Shown: piece after piece, positions 1 to 8,900 of the stretch
How the letters are laid out: each line of letters opens with the position of its first letter
Position numbering within the stretch: position 1 is the first letter of the stretch
Assembly (NCBI GenBank): GCA_963780865.1
Contig: CAWADT010000023.1
Coordinates: 1-64,000, forward strand
Length of the DNA stretch: 64,000 nt
Direction of reading: 5' to 3'
Origin: FEN-1073 sp963780865
GTDB taxonomy: Bacteria; Chloroflexota; Anaerolineae; Anaerolineales; RBG-16-64-43
Notes under the pieces: model-generated
The model's database searches: none
What the model was told of the DNA's origin: nothing
What the model saw: the letters and a program-made list of their open reading frames with translations, nothing else
Program-made: the position numbers and the translations under genes

Positions 1-2
1 GT

Positions 3-416
3 GAAACGGCTCCTGATCGGAGCGCCGTACCCGCCATCAAGATGGAGCGTCGGGCGCCGACCGGCCCGATCCCCGACTTGCCCCCGCAAATTCGAGGTCA
101 TGCGGACACGAATAAGACTAAGCAAAAGCGCGGCGGCGGGTTCTTTGGCCTCATCAAACGCATCGCCATCACGTTCTTGGTGATCGTGCTGCTTGGTGCC
201 ATTGGCTACGGCACTTATTGGAGCGGGATCATTCCGAAGTTGTGGCATCTGCGACAGGGCACTGCACCGAAACCGCAGGAAGCGCCGTCGGCGGGCGTGA
301 TGTCGCCTGCCTCGCTCCCAACGATTCTTCACCAATCTACGAGGGCAGGCTCGGAGACGGAGTCGACAACAGACTGTACTTCTACATGCAAAACCAAAAA
401 GAAATCCCATCAGTAA
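3..416 (+). CDS. Membrane protein C-terminal fragment, unknown
   Basis: The frame is open to the window edge, so the 5' end is missing. A run of lysines and glycines (about residues 35-42 of the visible part) precedes one clear hydrophobic segment starting FGLIKRIAITFLVIVLLGA, followed by a short charged and proline-rich tail. This looks like a single-pass membrane anchor. Base composition changes from GC-rich to AT-richer near position 290-300, where the neighbouring ligase homology begins in another frame. The last 40 residues are therefore probably read-through across a join. I do not recognise the family. Confidence 0.35.
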   Translation, partial: ETAPDRSAVPAIKMERRAPTGPIPDLPPQIRGHADTNKTKQKRGGGFFGLIKRIAITFLVIVLLGAIGYGTYWSGIIPKLWHLRQGTAPKPQEAPSAGVMSPASLPTILHQSTRAGSETESTTDCTSTCKTKKKSHQ

Positions 417-1002
417 CCGGCGACGTGATTCCAGAATACACGTCCTCATTCAGCCAGTATAAAACGAACATTATAGGCAAGTACTCAGACAATTTATCCA
501 ACGCAGGTGCTGAGAGCTTGTCCTGAACAAGGAATGGGTGAACAGCCGAGGAGTGATATTCAGGTTCGACAGAAGAGCCATCGAAATTCGAATAATGGAT
601 GAGCAAGAATGCATCAAATCAGACGTCGCATTGAGCTGTTTCATCAGAGCGGTACTGAGGGGACTAATGAATCAGGACCCAGAGTTTCTCCCTCACACAG
701 TCCTAGTACAGGATCTCAACGCGATCATGATGAATGGACTCAGGGCCAGCGTTCATCATCCACACGGAGAGACTGCACGTCGAGTCTGCGAATATTATTA
801 CAACGTCGCTCTGGGGAACGCCACAGCAGACGAAAAAAAATATCTCCCTATAATCCAGAGAAGGATAGAATGTGGAAACCTCTCTGAAATTCTGCGGGAA
901 AGAGTGGAGAAAAAAAGCCAGAGAACGGATTTGAGAGAAGTCATCATCGACACCTACTCGGACCTCACAGAGAGCCTTGCGAAAAATCAGCCCTACTTCT
1001 AG
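287..1002 (+). pseudogene. GCS2-type carboxylate-amine ligase (glutamate-cysteine ligase-like), C-terminal fragment
   Basis: The C-terminal half of a GCS2-family ligase is split over two frames. The first part (about 290-526) contains SPIYEGR and DNRLYFYMQNQKEIPS. The second (from about 514) contains VNSRGVIFRFDRRAIEIR and DEQECIKSD, which match the ATP-grasp-like core of archaeal and YbdK-type glutamate-cysteine ligases as I remember them. It ends in a conserved-looking NQPYF tail. The frames meet near 511-526, where two extra bases would explain the break. The N-terminal half is absent. GC content is clearly lower than in the flanking DNA, so this is a foreign or misjoined fragment. Such enzymes join glutamate to cysteine or another amine. 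Confidence 0.5.
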
Positions 1003-1096
1003 CGTTGAATGATACGTGGAAAAAGTCTTAGTGCTCCTTGAAAAATTTAAATGTTTCAGACTTAATATAGCTTAAATCTGAAGATACGGTGAAAAA

Positions 1097-1399
1097 ATGA
1101 CGAAAGATTTGACCCTAGACCCGCAACCAGTCTTGGGCGCACTGCATTATGCACTGATGTGTTTAGAGAAAGGAGACACAGCCGGTGCAAAACACGGTAT
1201 CCATGAGGCCTTGTTCCGATTGGGCTTCACGGAGGCTAACCTTAGGATGACACCGAAGGAAAGAAAGGAACTTGAGAGACAGAAAGCAAGGCTGTACGCT
1301 AGGCTTGCAAAGGCCCGCTTCGAGCGCCTGCCGGCCGATCTCGCATCCGGGGAAGAAGCGCAGGCAGAAATGATAGGGCAGCAGCGACGCCTTGGGTAG
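1097..1399 (+). CDS. Small hypothetical protein
   Basis: A 100-residue ORF begins after an AT-rich upstream stretch. Its first 70 residues (MTKDLTLDPQPVLGALHYAL onward) look protein-like, with one amphipathic helical region and a charged segment rich in Lys and Arg. From about residue 73 it runs antisense into the truncated radical SAM gene and changes to GC-rich codon use. The real gene was therefore probably longer and is cut at about position 1310. No family recognised. Confidence 0.35.
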   Translation: MTKDLTLDPQPVLGALHYALMCLEKGDTAGAKHGIHEALFRLGFTEANLRMTPKERKELERQKARLYARLAKARFERLPADLASGEEAQAEMIGQQRRLG

Positions 1400-2512
1400 C
1401 TCGCCCAACCAGTCCAGCGTCTGTTGCGCCTTCTCCGGGGTTTCGGTCGGAAACCCGAACATGGTGGAAATGTTGACCGCCACGCCTTGCCGCTGCGTGT
1501 ATGCGACGATCTTCCTGGTCTGCTCCAGGTTCACCCGTTTCCGGATCAGCGCCTGGATGTCCTCGCTTGCCGATTCCACCGCGTAGGTGAACCAGATCGC
1601 TCCAGCCTCGATCGCGCGGTCTACGAACTCCTCGTTCACGATATCCGCCCGCAGGCCGTTGGCGAAGTAGAGCCGCGCCGCGAGGCCGGCGCTCACGATC
1701 TTCCGAAACAGCTCCAGCGACCGGTCGAGCCTCAGGTTGAAGATATCGTCGATGATGTAGAAATCCCGCACGCCGAAATCGTCGTAGAGCGCCCGGATCT
1801 CCTGGAACACGTTCGCAGCGCTCCGCATCCGCGTGGTTTGCCAGTGACTGAAACAGAATGTGCACTGGTACGGGCAGCCGCGGCTGGTCAGAAGAATGCC
1901 CTGGCGGCGGTGGTTATACGCGTAGCTCAGGTGCCGCTGGTAGGCTCCCAGATCCACCAGGTCGTAGGCCGGGAAGGGAATGGAGTCGACGTCGGCGATC
2001 TCGAGCGCCTGGGGATTCTCGATGACGCCTTCCGTGCCGCGGTAGAGGATGCCGTCGATCGCGGCCGGCGGCTCGCCTCCGATCAACCGCGAAAACGTGA
2101 TCTCGCCCTCCCCTTTCACGGCCACGTCGATCTCCGGCGCTTCTTCGAACAGCCGCTCCCGGTAAACCTGCACGATCGGACCGCCGGCGACGATCGGGGC
2201 CTCGCAGGTTTCCCGCGCCAGCCGGGCGATTCTCTGCAGCTCCTCGAGGAAGAAAGCGATGGAGCGGATGCCCACGACGTCCGGGCGGAACTCCTCGATT
2301 TGCCGCCTGACTTCCGCGTCGCCCGGGCAGTCCAGCGACGACTCGACGATGCGGATATCGAGGCCGGGGTGCGCCTGCCGCGCATAGGCCGCCACGTACA
2401 TCAGGCCGATCGGCGGCACGTGCACCTCATGCGGCACGCCACCGCCGACCCACTTCGCCATGTCGTTGGCCTCGACCAGGAGAATCCGCTTTGCCGGACG
2501 TCCCTGTTTCAT
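1163..2512 (-). CDS. B12-binding-type radical SAM protein, 3' truncated
   Basis: The ATG at 2512 overlaps the stop of the upstream radical SAM gene by four bases (ATGA). An N-terminal Rossmann-like cobalamin-binding-type domain spans about residues 8-140. The radical SAM cluster motif follows as CPYQCTFC, with ligands Cys213, Cys217 and Cys220. The TIM-barrel part runs to about residue 395 (RFFPGCEIGRQALEAGL). After that the reading frame enters unrelated lower-GC DNA, so roughly 80 residues are replaced by junk and the true gene breaks near 1310. Proteins of this layout bind a 4Fe-4S cluster and SAM, and often methylate or rearrange unactivated carbons. The substrate is unknown. The lack of the usual histidine box means cobalamin binding is not certain. 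Confidence 0.7.
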   Translation of the reverse strand: MKQGRPAKRILLVEANDMAKWVGGGVPHEVHVPPIGLMYVAAYARQAHPGLDIRIVESSLDCPGDAEVRRQIEEFRPDVVGIRSIAFFLEELQRIARLARETCEAPIVAGGPIVQVYRERLFEEAPEIDVAVKGEGEITFSRLIGGEPPAAIDGILYRGTEGVIENPQALEIADVDSIPFPAYDLVDLGAYQRHLSYAYNHRRQGILLTSRGCPYQCTFCFSHWQTTRMRSAANVFQEIRALYDDFGVRDFYIIDDIFNLRLDRSLELFRKIVSAGLAARLYFANGLRADIVNEEFVDRAIEAGAIWFTYAVESASEDIQALIRKRVNLEQTRKIVAYTQRQGVAVNISTMFGFPTETPEKAQQTLDWLGELPKASLLPYHFCLRFFPGCEIGRQALEAGLCKPSVQPCFLSLKFLSFLRCHPKVSLREAQSEQGLMDTVFCTGCVSFL

Positions 2513-4113
2513 GGCGCAACCGCCGGCGCGCCGGCTGGCGCGACCGGAGCCAGCTTCCGCTTCAGAATGGAGCGCCGTGTGTCGGTGAACGGATCGTCGT
2601 CCGTCCCGAAAACGGGGTGATAGTGAGGCCTCGTGCGCCCCGGAACATCGATCTTGAAATCGTTGAGCTGGAGGTAGCTTCGCATCTGAAGCTTGTATCT
2701 GCCTTCGAGGCCGGTCAGCAGCTCGAGAAGGCGCTCGTTCAGCCAAACCACATGCCTGAAGCCGAACTCCCACAGGTACGTGTAGCCTTTGAAATGCTTC
2801 CAATCTGCCGCCGTCGGCCGCCACATGCCGATGACTTCCCTGCGGGTCTTCCAACGGATGAAGTTCAAGTCCTCTGGTGAGAGATAGTCGGTGCGGACGT
2901 TGCTGAAGTAACCGTCGTACCAGCGGAAATCGAGCAGGTTCCGGATTCGGCCGGCGGCCAGCATCTCGCTGCGGAGCGGCGTCCTCGGATACGGCGTCAG
3001 GAGCTGGTCCATAACGCTGTTGATGCCCAGGCTCTTGATGAATTCGTAGTTCTGGCGGATACTCTCCGGATCGTCCTGGGCCAGGCCGTTGATAAGGCCT
3101 GCGACCACAATGATCTTCTCCCGCTGCAACGCCTCCACCCCACGCCGGATCGAATCCAGCGTGTTCGGCTTCTGCATCAGCTTCAGATTCTTCGCCGAGG
3201 CGTTCTCAATGCCCAGGAAGACGGACACGAATCCCGCCTTCGCCATCTTGGCGGCGGCTTCCGGCCGCTGCGCGAAGCCGCACGGGCTGGCCTGGGTGGT
3301 GAAGAGCAGGTTCTTGAGCTTGAGTCCAATGACGCTGTCGCAGAGCTTCTCGAACCGGTCCATGTCCAGGGTGATGTTGTCGTCGGTACAGAGGATGTGG
3401 CGCGCGCCGCGCCGGTAGGCGTCCTCGATATCGGCCAGCACCCGCTCCAGGGGAAACATCCGAAACGACCTGCCGTACATCTCGCGGATGCTGCAAAAGT
3501 TGCACAGGTGGAGACAGCCCCGCGTCGTCTCGATGACGTCGGCCTTGCGAAAATACCAGTGAAATCCTTTCGCCACGCGCTTGTCGCGGGCTGGAATCCG
3601 GATCCTGGCAACGTCTTCGAGCTGCCGGGGCAGGTTGTGGACGAACTTGCCGTTGCGTTTCCAGGAAAGGCCGCGGATATTCTCGAGACCCTGCCCGCCG
3701 GCCTCCAGGGCGTCCAGCAACTCGCCGAAGCTGAAGTCCCCTTCGCCCCTCACCAGGAAGTCCCAGTAGGCGGGGTCCTCCTCGGCCACCTGCTCGTGGA
3801 ACAGCGTCACATGATAGCCGCCCAAAACAGTTTGGATGTTCTGGTCGAACTGCCGCGCGAGGTGCGCGAATCCGACCGTGCTCTCGTACTGGAACGTCAT
3901 GGAGGTGAATCCGACGACCTGCGGCCGGAACTCGTCCAGTACCTTCAGGAACTTCTCCACGGAGCGCATGCGCCACGGACACATGTCGGCCACGCGAACA
4001 TCGTGGTTATCGATCTGCGCCGCAATCGTCGCCAGCGCGATGCTGGGCGGCTCCCACTGCCGCCGGGGAACCCACGGCGACGTGGCCGGACTCTGCACCA
4101 GAAGCGCTCTCAT
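2509..4113 (-). CDS. B12-binding-type radical SAM protein
   Basis: This 534-residue protein has an N-terminal cobalamin-binding-like Rossmann domain (about 1-140), then the radical SAM motif CLHLCNFC with Cys200, Cys204 and Cys207. A barrel follows to about residue 400, with a C-terminal extension rich in aromatic and charged residues. It is the first gene of a two-gene unit, and its stop overlaps the next radical SAM start. Paired radical SAM proteins of this type often modify lipids or small natural products. The nearby hopanoid genes make a lipid role possible, but they lie beyond an inserted element and are not in this operon. Confidence 0.8.
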   Translation of the reverse strand: MRALLVQSPATSPWVPRRQWEPPSIALATIAAQIDNHDVRVADMCPWRMRSVEKFLKVLDEFRPQVVGFTSMTFQYESTVGFAHLARQFDQNIQTVLGGYHVTLFHEQVAEEDPAYWDFLVRGEGDFSFGELLDALEAGGQGLENIRGLSWKRNGKFVHNLPRQLEDVARIRIPARDKRVAKGFHWYFRKADVIETTRGCLHLCNFCSIREMYGRSFRMFPLERVLADIEDAYRRGARHILCTDDNITLDMDRFEKLCDSVIGLKLKNLLFTTQASPCGFAQRPEAAAKMAKAGFVSVFLGIENASAKNLKLMQKPNTLDSIRRGVEALQREKIIVVAGLINGLAQDDPESIRQNYEFIKSLGINSVMDQLLTPYPRTPLRSEMLAAGRIRNLLDFRWYDGYFSNVRTDYLSPEDLNFIRWKTRREVIGMWRPTAADWKHFKGYTYLWEFGFRHVVWLNERLLELLTGLEGRYKLQMRSYLQLNDFKIDVPGRTRPHYHPVFGTDDDPFTDTRRSILKRKLAPVAPAGAPAVAP

Positions 4114-4221
4114 CGGTTATCTATTACAGGACTCCGGTCCCTTGCTGGATCTACATATAGTAGAGCGCCCGGACCGGCGTTGGCAATCCAGGTCGTGCCG
4201 GGCGTGCCGTGCGGGAACCGG

Positions 4222-5130
4222 CTACCCGCCGAGGTGGAACCGGAACATCCGGTCGAGCACGGAATGCCAGTACTCCCAGGTATGGCCGCCCGGGCCGGTG
4301 GACCACTCGTGCGGGATTCCCAGCTGGTTAAGGTGCTCGTGCAGCCGTTTCACTTGGGGGAAGAAGCGGTCGTCGGTTCCGCAGGCCAGCAGGATCCGCG
4401 GCGTCGGTCCGGGAACAACTACAGTTTGCAGCCCCCGTCCTTGCGCGTCTAGCGGGCCCGGGTCCGTGACCGTTTCGCCCCACAACTTCCAATCCTTGTC
4501 GGTGAACGCGCTCACGACGCTTACGGTGCGAAAGCGTCCGGGGTAACGGCGCGCGACATCGAGCGACAGAAAACCACCGAAGGAGAAGCCGCCGAGGCTC
4601 CACCTCTGGCGATCCGGCGCAATTCCGTACTCGCGCGAAACCGCGGAGAAAACCTCCTCGGCCACGAGGGTTAGATACTGCGCGAACGGAAACCTCCTCC
4701 GGTTTCTGCGAAAGTAATCCGGAAACCGCACGTCGGGAAGCACCAGGATCGCCGGACGGACGGCGCCCGCGGCCAGCAGGCTCGCATATGTCTGGTCAAC
4801 CTTCAGGTACTTCAGCAAGTACTCCGGCCGGTCGAACCAGCCGTGACTGAGAATGAAGACTTCCTGGGGCGGCGTCCCGGTCTTCGGAACAAGCGCCAGG
4901 AAGAACCGTGGCTCCTTCATCTCACGGGAGTAGAAGCGCACGCGGTCGATGCTGAACTGATCGCGCTCCTCCAGGCGAACCCGCTCAATCCTGTCCGCCG
5001 CCAGAGGCGCGGTTTCCCAGCGCTCCTTGCGCAACCAACTGAACGCGTTCCAGGCCCAGGCGCCTCCGGCCGCCAGGAGGGCCGCGACGAGCACCAGGTA
5101 CAGGATGTTGATTCCGGCGAGTCGGGGCAT
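4222..5130 (-). CDS. Esterase D/enterochelin-esterase-like hydrolase, membrane anchored
   Basis: This 302-residue protein starts at the ATG at 5130. An N-terminal hydrophobic helix (residues 8-27) should anchor it or act as an uncleaved signal, which places the hydrolase outside the cytoplasm. The alpha/beta-hydrolase core shows the nucleophile elbow GFSFGG (Ser183), an acidic pair CGTDD (Asp253/254) and the catalytic histidine in GPGGHTW (His283). The fold matches the putative esterase family PF00756 (FrsA, Fes, mycolyltransferase-like). Substrate unknown. A later start inside the helix is unlikely because the helix would be lost. Confidence 0.75.
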   Translation of the reverse strand: MPRLAGINILYLVLVAALLAAGGAWAWNAFSWLRKERWETAPLAADRIERVRLEERDQFSIDRVRFYSREMKEPRFFLALVPKTGTPPQEVFILSHGWFDRPEYLLKYLKVDQTYASLLAAGAVRPAILVLPDVRFPDYFRRNRRRFPFAQYLTLVAEEVFSAVSREYGIAPDRQRWSLGGFSFGGFLSLDVARRYPGRFRTVSVVSAFTDKDWKLWGETVTDPGPLDAQGRGLQTVVVPGPTPRILLACGTDDRFFPQVKRLHEHLNQLGIPHEWSTGPGGHTWEYWHSVLDRMFRFHLGG

Positions 5131-5379
5131 GGCTGTCCGAAACCGATAGCAGTGTACCGCAAAAAACGGACGGTGGGCGCTATAGTATTGTCCAATACAA
5201 GATGATCCTGAAACTGAGCCGGATCGCCGGATTCGAGAGCCTAAGAAACGGCATCCGAGGGCCAATGTCACCAAGCGGTACGTGCATCCGCAGGAGCAGA
5301 CGATTCTGGAGGCGATGGAACGGGTGCACGGAGAGGTAAAGGGTGGGCATACTTCCGGGCATACCGAAGGAGGCTTGTA

Positions 5380-5424
5380 TGGTGCGCCCGGGGTGACTCG
5401 AACACCCGACCTTCTGGTTCGTAG
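5380..5424 (-). repeat. attL: displaced 3' half of tRNA-Arg
   Basis: Forty-five bases are identical to 10784-10828 of the intact tRNA gene, from the encoded CCA through the T arm to the anticodon stem. The copy ends exactly where the anticodon loop begins to diverge (position 5425 against 10829). It cannot fold as a tRNA. The flanks 5131-5379 and 5425-5568 show no gene. Confidence 0.8.
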
Positions 5425-5530
5425 TTCGGATGTTCTTCATGCACGTGGGGTTATGTCGTTCATACAGCAACACCGCGTCTACCGCCCGTAGACGAGATCA
5501 GCCCCAGTAGACGGGGTAATTCTGCGTGGT

Positions 5531-5550
5531 AGCTGTCACTGTAGCTGTCA
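5531..5550 (+). repeat. Left paired AGCTGTCA iterons
   Basis: Two copies of AGCTGTCA start at 5531 and 5543, 12 bases apart, about 107 bases inside attL. The same pair with the same spacing and orientation is found near the other end of the element. I infer integrase arm-type or excision-factor binding sites. Confidence 0.5.
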
Positions 5551-5568
5551 AAAAACCGCTGCTCGGTT

Positions 5569-5790
5569 TCAGTGGACCTTCGTCGCGGCTTCAACCTCGG
5601 TGTCTCTGGGGAAAACTGCCATGTGTCGCCGCCCCTGCCGCTTCCTCCCGCTGCCCTTCGGCCTCCCGCCCTTCTTGCCGTTCTCGCGGGCGATCTCCTG
5701 GAGCCGCTCCAGGCCGAACCGCGCCAGCCGCGTCTTGTAGGACCGCTTCCCGAGCCAGGAAGTGAACTGCCGAATCTCAGCCTTCGTCAT
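5569..5790 (-). CDS. Small basic hypothetical protein
   Basis: This 73-residue ORF is read from the ATG at 5790; an in-frame ATG at 5844 would add 18 residues. It is very rich in Lys, Arg and Gly, with a KKGGRPKGSGRK stretch like an AT-hook or nucleic-acid tail, preceded by a helical segment beginning MTKAEIRQF. It lies inside the integrative element between attL and the secreted protein gene. It could be a DNA-binding accessory protein of the element, but I recognise no family. Confidence 0.4.
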   Translation of the reverse strand: MTKAEIRQFTSWLGKRSYKTRLARFGLERLQEIARENGKKGGRPKGSGRKRQGRRHMAVFPRDTEVEAATKVH

Positions 5791-5919
5791 GTACTCTATT
5801 CTAAACTCTTTCGGTTTATGGCGCAATACCCGTTCTAGAGCCACTGGGATTGAACCGCCGACCTAGTGCCCGCCTCCGCTGCCGGAGCCCTGCCGCCGGT
5901 CTGCCGCTTCCCTGCTCGT

Positions 5920-8900
5920 TTACGGCGCGAAGTACCCGTTGATATCCAGGATCACCTGCGTCTGACCCATGACGAAGACGTCGATGGCTCCATTCGTCCC
6001 CGCCGGAACGATCGCCGCGTTCGCCAGGACCGAGCCGCTATAGGAGTTCAGGGTGGAAACCAGCGGCTGGGTTACGCCCGTTGGCCACACCGACAGGTAA
6101 TAGAGCGGCCCGTCCGGCACAACCGTCACGTTGAGCGAATAAGCCACCGCCGTACTGGGAATGCTGCAGGCGCTCGCCGGGATCGTGAATGGGCGCGTCG
6201 TCCCCGCCGCCATCTCCGGCCCGCCGAAGGGACCCGCGGCGTTGCGCGTGTCCGCCACCCGGCACGGCGTCACCGGGTAGAACGAGAGTGCGTTCGGACT
6301 CCCGGGCGCGCCGAAATAGCCGTTGATGTCCAGGATCACGTCGGTCGGGTTCGTGACGAAGACCGAGATCGACTCGTTGGTCCCCGCCGGGACAAGCGCC
6401 GCATTCGCCACTACACTTCCGGTGTAGGAATTCAGCGTCGAGACGTTGGGCTGCGTCTGTCCGGTCGGCCACGTTGCCAGATAGCCCAGGAAGCCCTGGG
6501 GCACTACCGTGAAATTCAAGGAGTACGCCCGCGCCGTCGCCGGAATGTCGCAGGAACTCAAGGGAATGGGGAAGTCCCGGCTCTGGTTGGCTTGCATGGT
6601 GGGCCCGCCGAATTGGCCCGTCGCGTTGCGCGTGTCCGCCACGCGGCAAGGCGTCGCCGGATAGAACGCGTACGAAGTCGCGCCGGTCGAGGTATCGAAA
6701 TAGCCGTTGATGTCGAGGATGACATCGGTGGGGTTGGTGACGTAGACGCTCACCGCCCCGCCCGTGCCAGCCGGGACGATGGCCGCATTCGCCACTACGG
6801 TGCCACCGTAGGAATTCAGCGTGGAGACGAAAGGCTGAGGCTGCCCGGTGGGCCACAAGGCCAGGTAACCGAGGAAGCCTTCGGGCACCACCGTCACGTT
6901 CAGAGAGTAAGCGAGCGCCGTGACGGGAATGTTGCAGGCACTCTGCGGGATGGCGAAGGAGCGCGTCTCCGCGGTTTCCATGGTAGGACCGCCGAAGGGG
7001 CCGTCCGCGTTGCGCGTGTCCGCGATGCGGCATGGAGTCACCGGGACGAAGCGCAAGCCCACTGCCAGAGTTCCCGTAGTGAATGACCATGTCGCGGAAG
7101 TGGCGGAACCGATAGCGTTCCGGGCCACGATCTGCCAGTAATAGGTTACGCCCGAGTTCAAAGTGCCCGGAGCGTAGTTGGTCGCCGTCGTGTTCGTCAC
7201 CAGTGGCGGCGAAGACACCGTGCCAAAGTGCACGTCGTAGGAGGCCGCACCGCTGGAAGCGTTCCAACTCAGAGTAGGTGTGAGTACAGTTTCGGTCGCT
7301 CCGTTTGCCGGAGAGACCAGAACAGGTGCCGTGGGCGCAGCGGATCCCTGCGTCGTGAACGACCATGTGGCGGAACTCGCGGAACCACCGCTGTTCTTGG
7401 CCACGACTTGCCAGTAGTAGGTCGTGCCGGCGGTTAGCGTTCCGGGACTATAACTCGTTCCCGTCGTGTTCGTCGCCAAGGGCGGCGACGCCGCCGTGCC
7501 GAAGTAGACGTCGTAGGACGTGGCCCCGGCCGAAGCGTTCCACGTCAAAGTCGGCGCGAGCACAACGCCGGTGGCTCCGTTCGCCGGAGAGGTCAAAACA
7601 GGCGCCGGAGGCAATCCGGCGGTGACTGAGAACACCTCGGAGACCGTATCGTTGTTGTAGTTGATTTCCGGTACCGAGCCCGTGTAGTTAAGGTTCCACG
7701 TGAGCGTATGAGTCCCGGCGGTGGCGACCCATCCGGTGGGGCACCACGTAGTCCAAGTGCCGTTCGTTGCCGGCAGGGGGCCGCCGCAGTAGACTGCGCC
7801 ATCCAGGAGCGCTTGCTCCGGGACCGAGATGGAGCCGCTCGCGCCGGTCAGTTGCCAGTCAAGCATGAAGTACACGGTCTGACCCACGCTCGGCGCGGCC
7901 ACTTTCGAGCCGTTATCAGGACCGGTCATCAGGTACGCGCTTAGCGCGATGATATCCACCGTAGGGGTTACCTGCGTCGTGAATGACCACGTGGAGGAAC
8001 TCACGAAACCATTGCTGTTCTTGGCCAGAACCTGCCAGTAGTAGGTCGTGCCGGCGGTTAGCGTTCCGGGACTATAACTCGTTCCCGTCGTGTTGCCCAC
8101 CAGCGGCGGCGGAGAGGAGGTCCCGATGTACACATAGTAGGAGGTTGCGCCGGTGGAGGCGTTCCAGGTTAAGGACGGCGTCTGCGAGACCCCGGCTGCG
8201 CCGTTTGCGGGAGAAACCAGGACCGGCACGGCAGGGAGGCCCACCGTTGCCTGAAAGATCAGATTGGATTCGCTGCTTATTGTCAAGTTACCCAGAGAGG
8301 TAGGCACATTCACAAAATCCGGGGCAGAGGGGTTGGAAGCCTGAGGCGCGGTAGGGCCGATGGAGGTGGTTAGCGTGTACGATGCGAATGCGTTGCCGCC
8401 TATCATGGCGTCCTCAATTGTGATGAGCTGGTCCTTGATGGTGTCAGAGAGTCCCACCGAGCCGCTGAAGGCCTGCTGATTGTCATCCACCACCCCGGAA
8501 TCGCTGAACGTTCCCGACCCAACCCCATTGATCGTGAAGGTCGCGGTGTTAGCGGCATAATCCAACTCATATATGAAACCGTTGCTAACGAAAACGTTGC
8601 TGGTATTGCCGGTGACGGTGAGCACCATCGTGGCGTTCGAGAACGGAGTGCCGTTGAGTGTTCCGGTTACGTTTCCTGTGAACGTATAAGCGGCCGGAGC
8701 GGACGGCATGGCGGTCACAGTGGCGAATGACCACGTGGAGGAACTTGCGGAGCCGGCGCTATTCTTCGCCACAACCTGCCAGTAGTAGGTCGTGCCGGCG
8801 GTTAGCGTTCCGGGACTATAACTCGTTCCCGTCGTGTTGGCCACCAGCGGCGGCGGAGAGGAGGTCCCGATGTACACATCGTAGGAGGTTGCGCCGGTGG

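Noticed and set aside
1424..2620. Long plus-strand ORF across the radical SAM genes
   Set aside because: It is the antisense shadow of a GC-rich gene. Its protein is Arg-, Asp- and Val-rich without motifs, while the minus strand shows clear radical SAM cysteines.
5380..5440. A second tRNA-Arg gene
   Set aside because: Only the 3' 45 bases match; the D arm and 5' acceptor strand are absent, so it is the att duplicate.
5866..7086. 406-residue plus-strand ORF opposite the secreted protein
   Set aside because: It mirrors the repeats of the minus-strand gene, which has a signal peptide and recognisable domains.
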